Below, piece by piece: positions 4,540 through 5,527 of a DNA stretch of 5,527 nucleotides. The notes below the pieces were generated by a model. The model saw only the letters and a list, made by a program, of their open reading frames with translations, was not told where the DNA came from and did no database searches. This DNA is from Armatimonadota bacterium (GTDB lineage: Bacteria; Sysuimicrobiota; Sysuimicrobiia; Sysuimicrobiales; Humicultoraceae): the NCBI GenBank assembly GCA_016199305.1, contig JACQGZ010000089.1, positions 1 through 5,527 on the forward strand, read 5' to 3'. The position numbers and the translations under genes are program-made. Each line of letters begins with the position of its first letter. Within the stretch, counting starts at the first letter, position 1.

Positions 4540-5527
4540 ATGCTTGCCATTGCTGATCTCGAATCGAAAAACATCACTGACCTGCAGGATCTGGCGAAAG
4601 AACTGAACATCGCCAACCTGCGGCGTTACCGTAAACAGGAATTGATCATGCGCATCCTGCAGGCGCAGACCGAGCGCGAGGGGCTGATGTTCCGCGCCGG
4701 CATCCTGGAGATCATGGCCGAAGGCTACGGGTTCCTGCGCACCAGCGGATACCTGCCCGGCTCGGAGGACATCTACGTCTCCCCATCCCAGATCAAACGC
4801 TTCGGCCTGCGGGTGGGCGATGAGGTGCTGGGGCAGGTGCGCCCGCCGAAGGACAACGAGAAGTACTTCGCCCTCCTGCGGGTCGAAGTGGTCAACGGCC
4901 TGGACCCCGAGCAGGCCCGCTCGCGGCCGAACTTCGACGGCCTCACCCCGGTCTTTCCGTACGAGCGGATCAAACTGGAGTTGGCCGAATCGGACCTGAC
5001 CGTGCGGGTGATCGACCTCTTTTCGCCCATCGGGAAGGGACAGCGGGGCATGGTTGTGTCCTCGCCCAAGGCCGGGAAGACGACCCTGCTGAAGAAGATC
5101 GGGCAGTCCGTTGTGCAAAATCACCCGGAGATCTACCTGATCGTGCTGCTCCTCGACGAGCGCCCGGAGGAGGTCACCGACATGCGTCGGTCGGTGGAGG
5201 CGGAGGTGATCGCCAGCACCTTCGACCGGCCGCCGGAGGAACACATCCAGGTGGCCGACCTGGTGCTGGACCGGGCCAAGCGCCTGGTGGAGGGCAAGCG
5301 GGACGTCGTCGTCCTGCTGGACAGCCTGACCCGCTTCTCCCGGGCCAACAACCTGGTCATCCCGCCGTCGGGCCGCACGCTGTCGGGCGGACTGGACCCC
5401 GCGGCGCTGCACCGGCCGAAGCGGTTCTTCGGCGCAGCCCGGAAAATCGAGGAGGGCGGCAGCCTGACGATCATTGCGACCGCGCTGATCGACACCGGCA
5501 GCCGCATGGACGACGTCATCTACGAAG
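4540..5527 (+). CDS. rho: Transcription termination factor Rho, 3' end beyond the window
   Basis: The frame is open from the ATG at 4540 to the last base, giving 329 residues plus one base; full-length Rho is about 420, so roughly the last 90 are missing. Rho is a hexameric RNA-dependent ATPase and helicase that releases RNA polymerase. The N-terminal helical bundle covers about 10-45 (LQDLAKELNI to ELIMRIL). The cold-shock/OB RNA-binding domain follows, with GYGFLR at 62-67, DIYVSPSQIKRFGLR at 77-91 and RPPKDNEKYFALLRV at 101-115. The ATPase core has SPIGKGQRG, Walker A PKAGKTT (176-182, K180), LLLDERPEEVTDM (203-215), Walker B VVVLLDSLTR (256-265), the Q-loop LSGGLDPAAL (281-290), and HRPKRFFGAAR through ATALIDTGSRMDDVIYE. 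It has no long N-terminal extension like that of actinobacterial Rho. It starts 6 nt after the tal stop with at best a weak AGGG (4525-4528), so coupled translation is likely. All ATPase motifs visible are intact. Confidence 0.98.
   Translation, partial: MLAIADLESKNITDLQDLAKELNIANLRRYRKQELIMRILQAQTEREGLMFRAGILEIMAEGYGFLRTSGYLPGSEDIYVSPSQIKRFGLRVGDEVLGQVRPPKDNEKYFALLRVEVVNGLDPEQARSRPNFDGLTPVFPYERIKLELAESDLTVRVIDLFSPIGKGQRGMVVSSPKAGKTTLLKKIGQSVVQNHPEIYLIVLLLDERPEEVTDMRRSVEAEVIASTFDRPPEEHIQVADLVLDRAKRLVEGKRDVVVLLDSLTRFSRANNLVIPPSGRTLSGGLDPAALHRPKRFFGAARKIEEGGSLTIIATALIDTGSRMDDVIYE

Noticed and set aside
4534..5412. A 292-codon minus-strand open frame opposite rho.
   Set aside because: It is antisense to highly conserved Rho sequence and has no domain-like pattern; it is a by-product of codon bias.

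Overview
The window is a GC-rich stretch of bacterial chromosome whose third codon positions are overwhelmingly G or C. It is densely packed, and every recognisable gene is on the + strand. The gene set is mostly housekeeping: the tail of a glycoside hydrolase family 3 protein, arginyl-tRNA synthetase, a small VOC/glyoxalase-fold protein, a secreted S-layer-homology (SLH) protein, a small TalC/FSA-type transaldolase, and the first four fifths of transcription terminator Rho. No mobile element, CRISPR array, tRNA or rRNA is visible.

An SLH protein, a BsuPI domain, a small Firmicute-style transaldolase directly before rho, and high GC together suggest a deep-branching, possibly thermophilic, Gram-positive-related (Terrabacteria) lineage, for example GC-rich clostridial relatives, Limnochordia, or candidate phyla such as Sysuimicrobiota. 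This placement is inference and weak; the sequence alone does not fix the taxon.

Layout. Bases 1-272 hold the 3' end of a GH3 gene. argS (282-2003) starts 9 nt later with no usable Shine-Dalgarno, but an extended -10-like element lies exactly where a leaderless transcript would need it. A 121-aa VOC protein (2009-2374) follows argS after 5 nt and is probably translationally coupled. The only substantial gap (2375-2589, 215 nt) carries a plausible sigma-70-type promoter, a perfect 18-bp palindrome, a perfect 12-bp palindrome, and a strong ribosome binding site for the SLH gene (2590-3828). The transaldolase (3862-4533) and rho (4540 to beyond the window end) follow with gaps of 33 and 6 nt. 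The surface-protein gene, tal and rho could therefore share a transcript.

The most unusual object is the SLH protein. Its second SLH repeat is split by a complete BsuPI-type beta-sandwich domain of about 134 residues. Removing the insert restores an SLH repeat in exact register with the third one, so this looks like a nested domain insertion rather than beads on a string. No multi-gene novel system is evident. The points worth a second look are this nested architecture, the regulatory region in front of it, and the possible leaderless start of argS.
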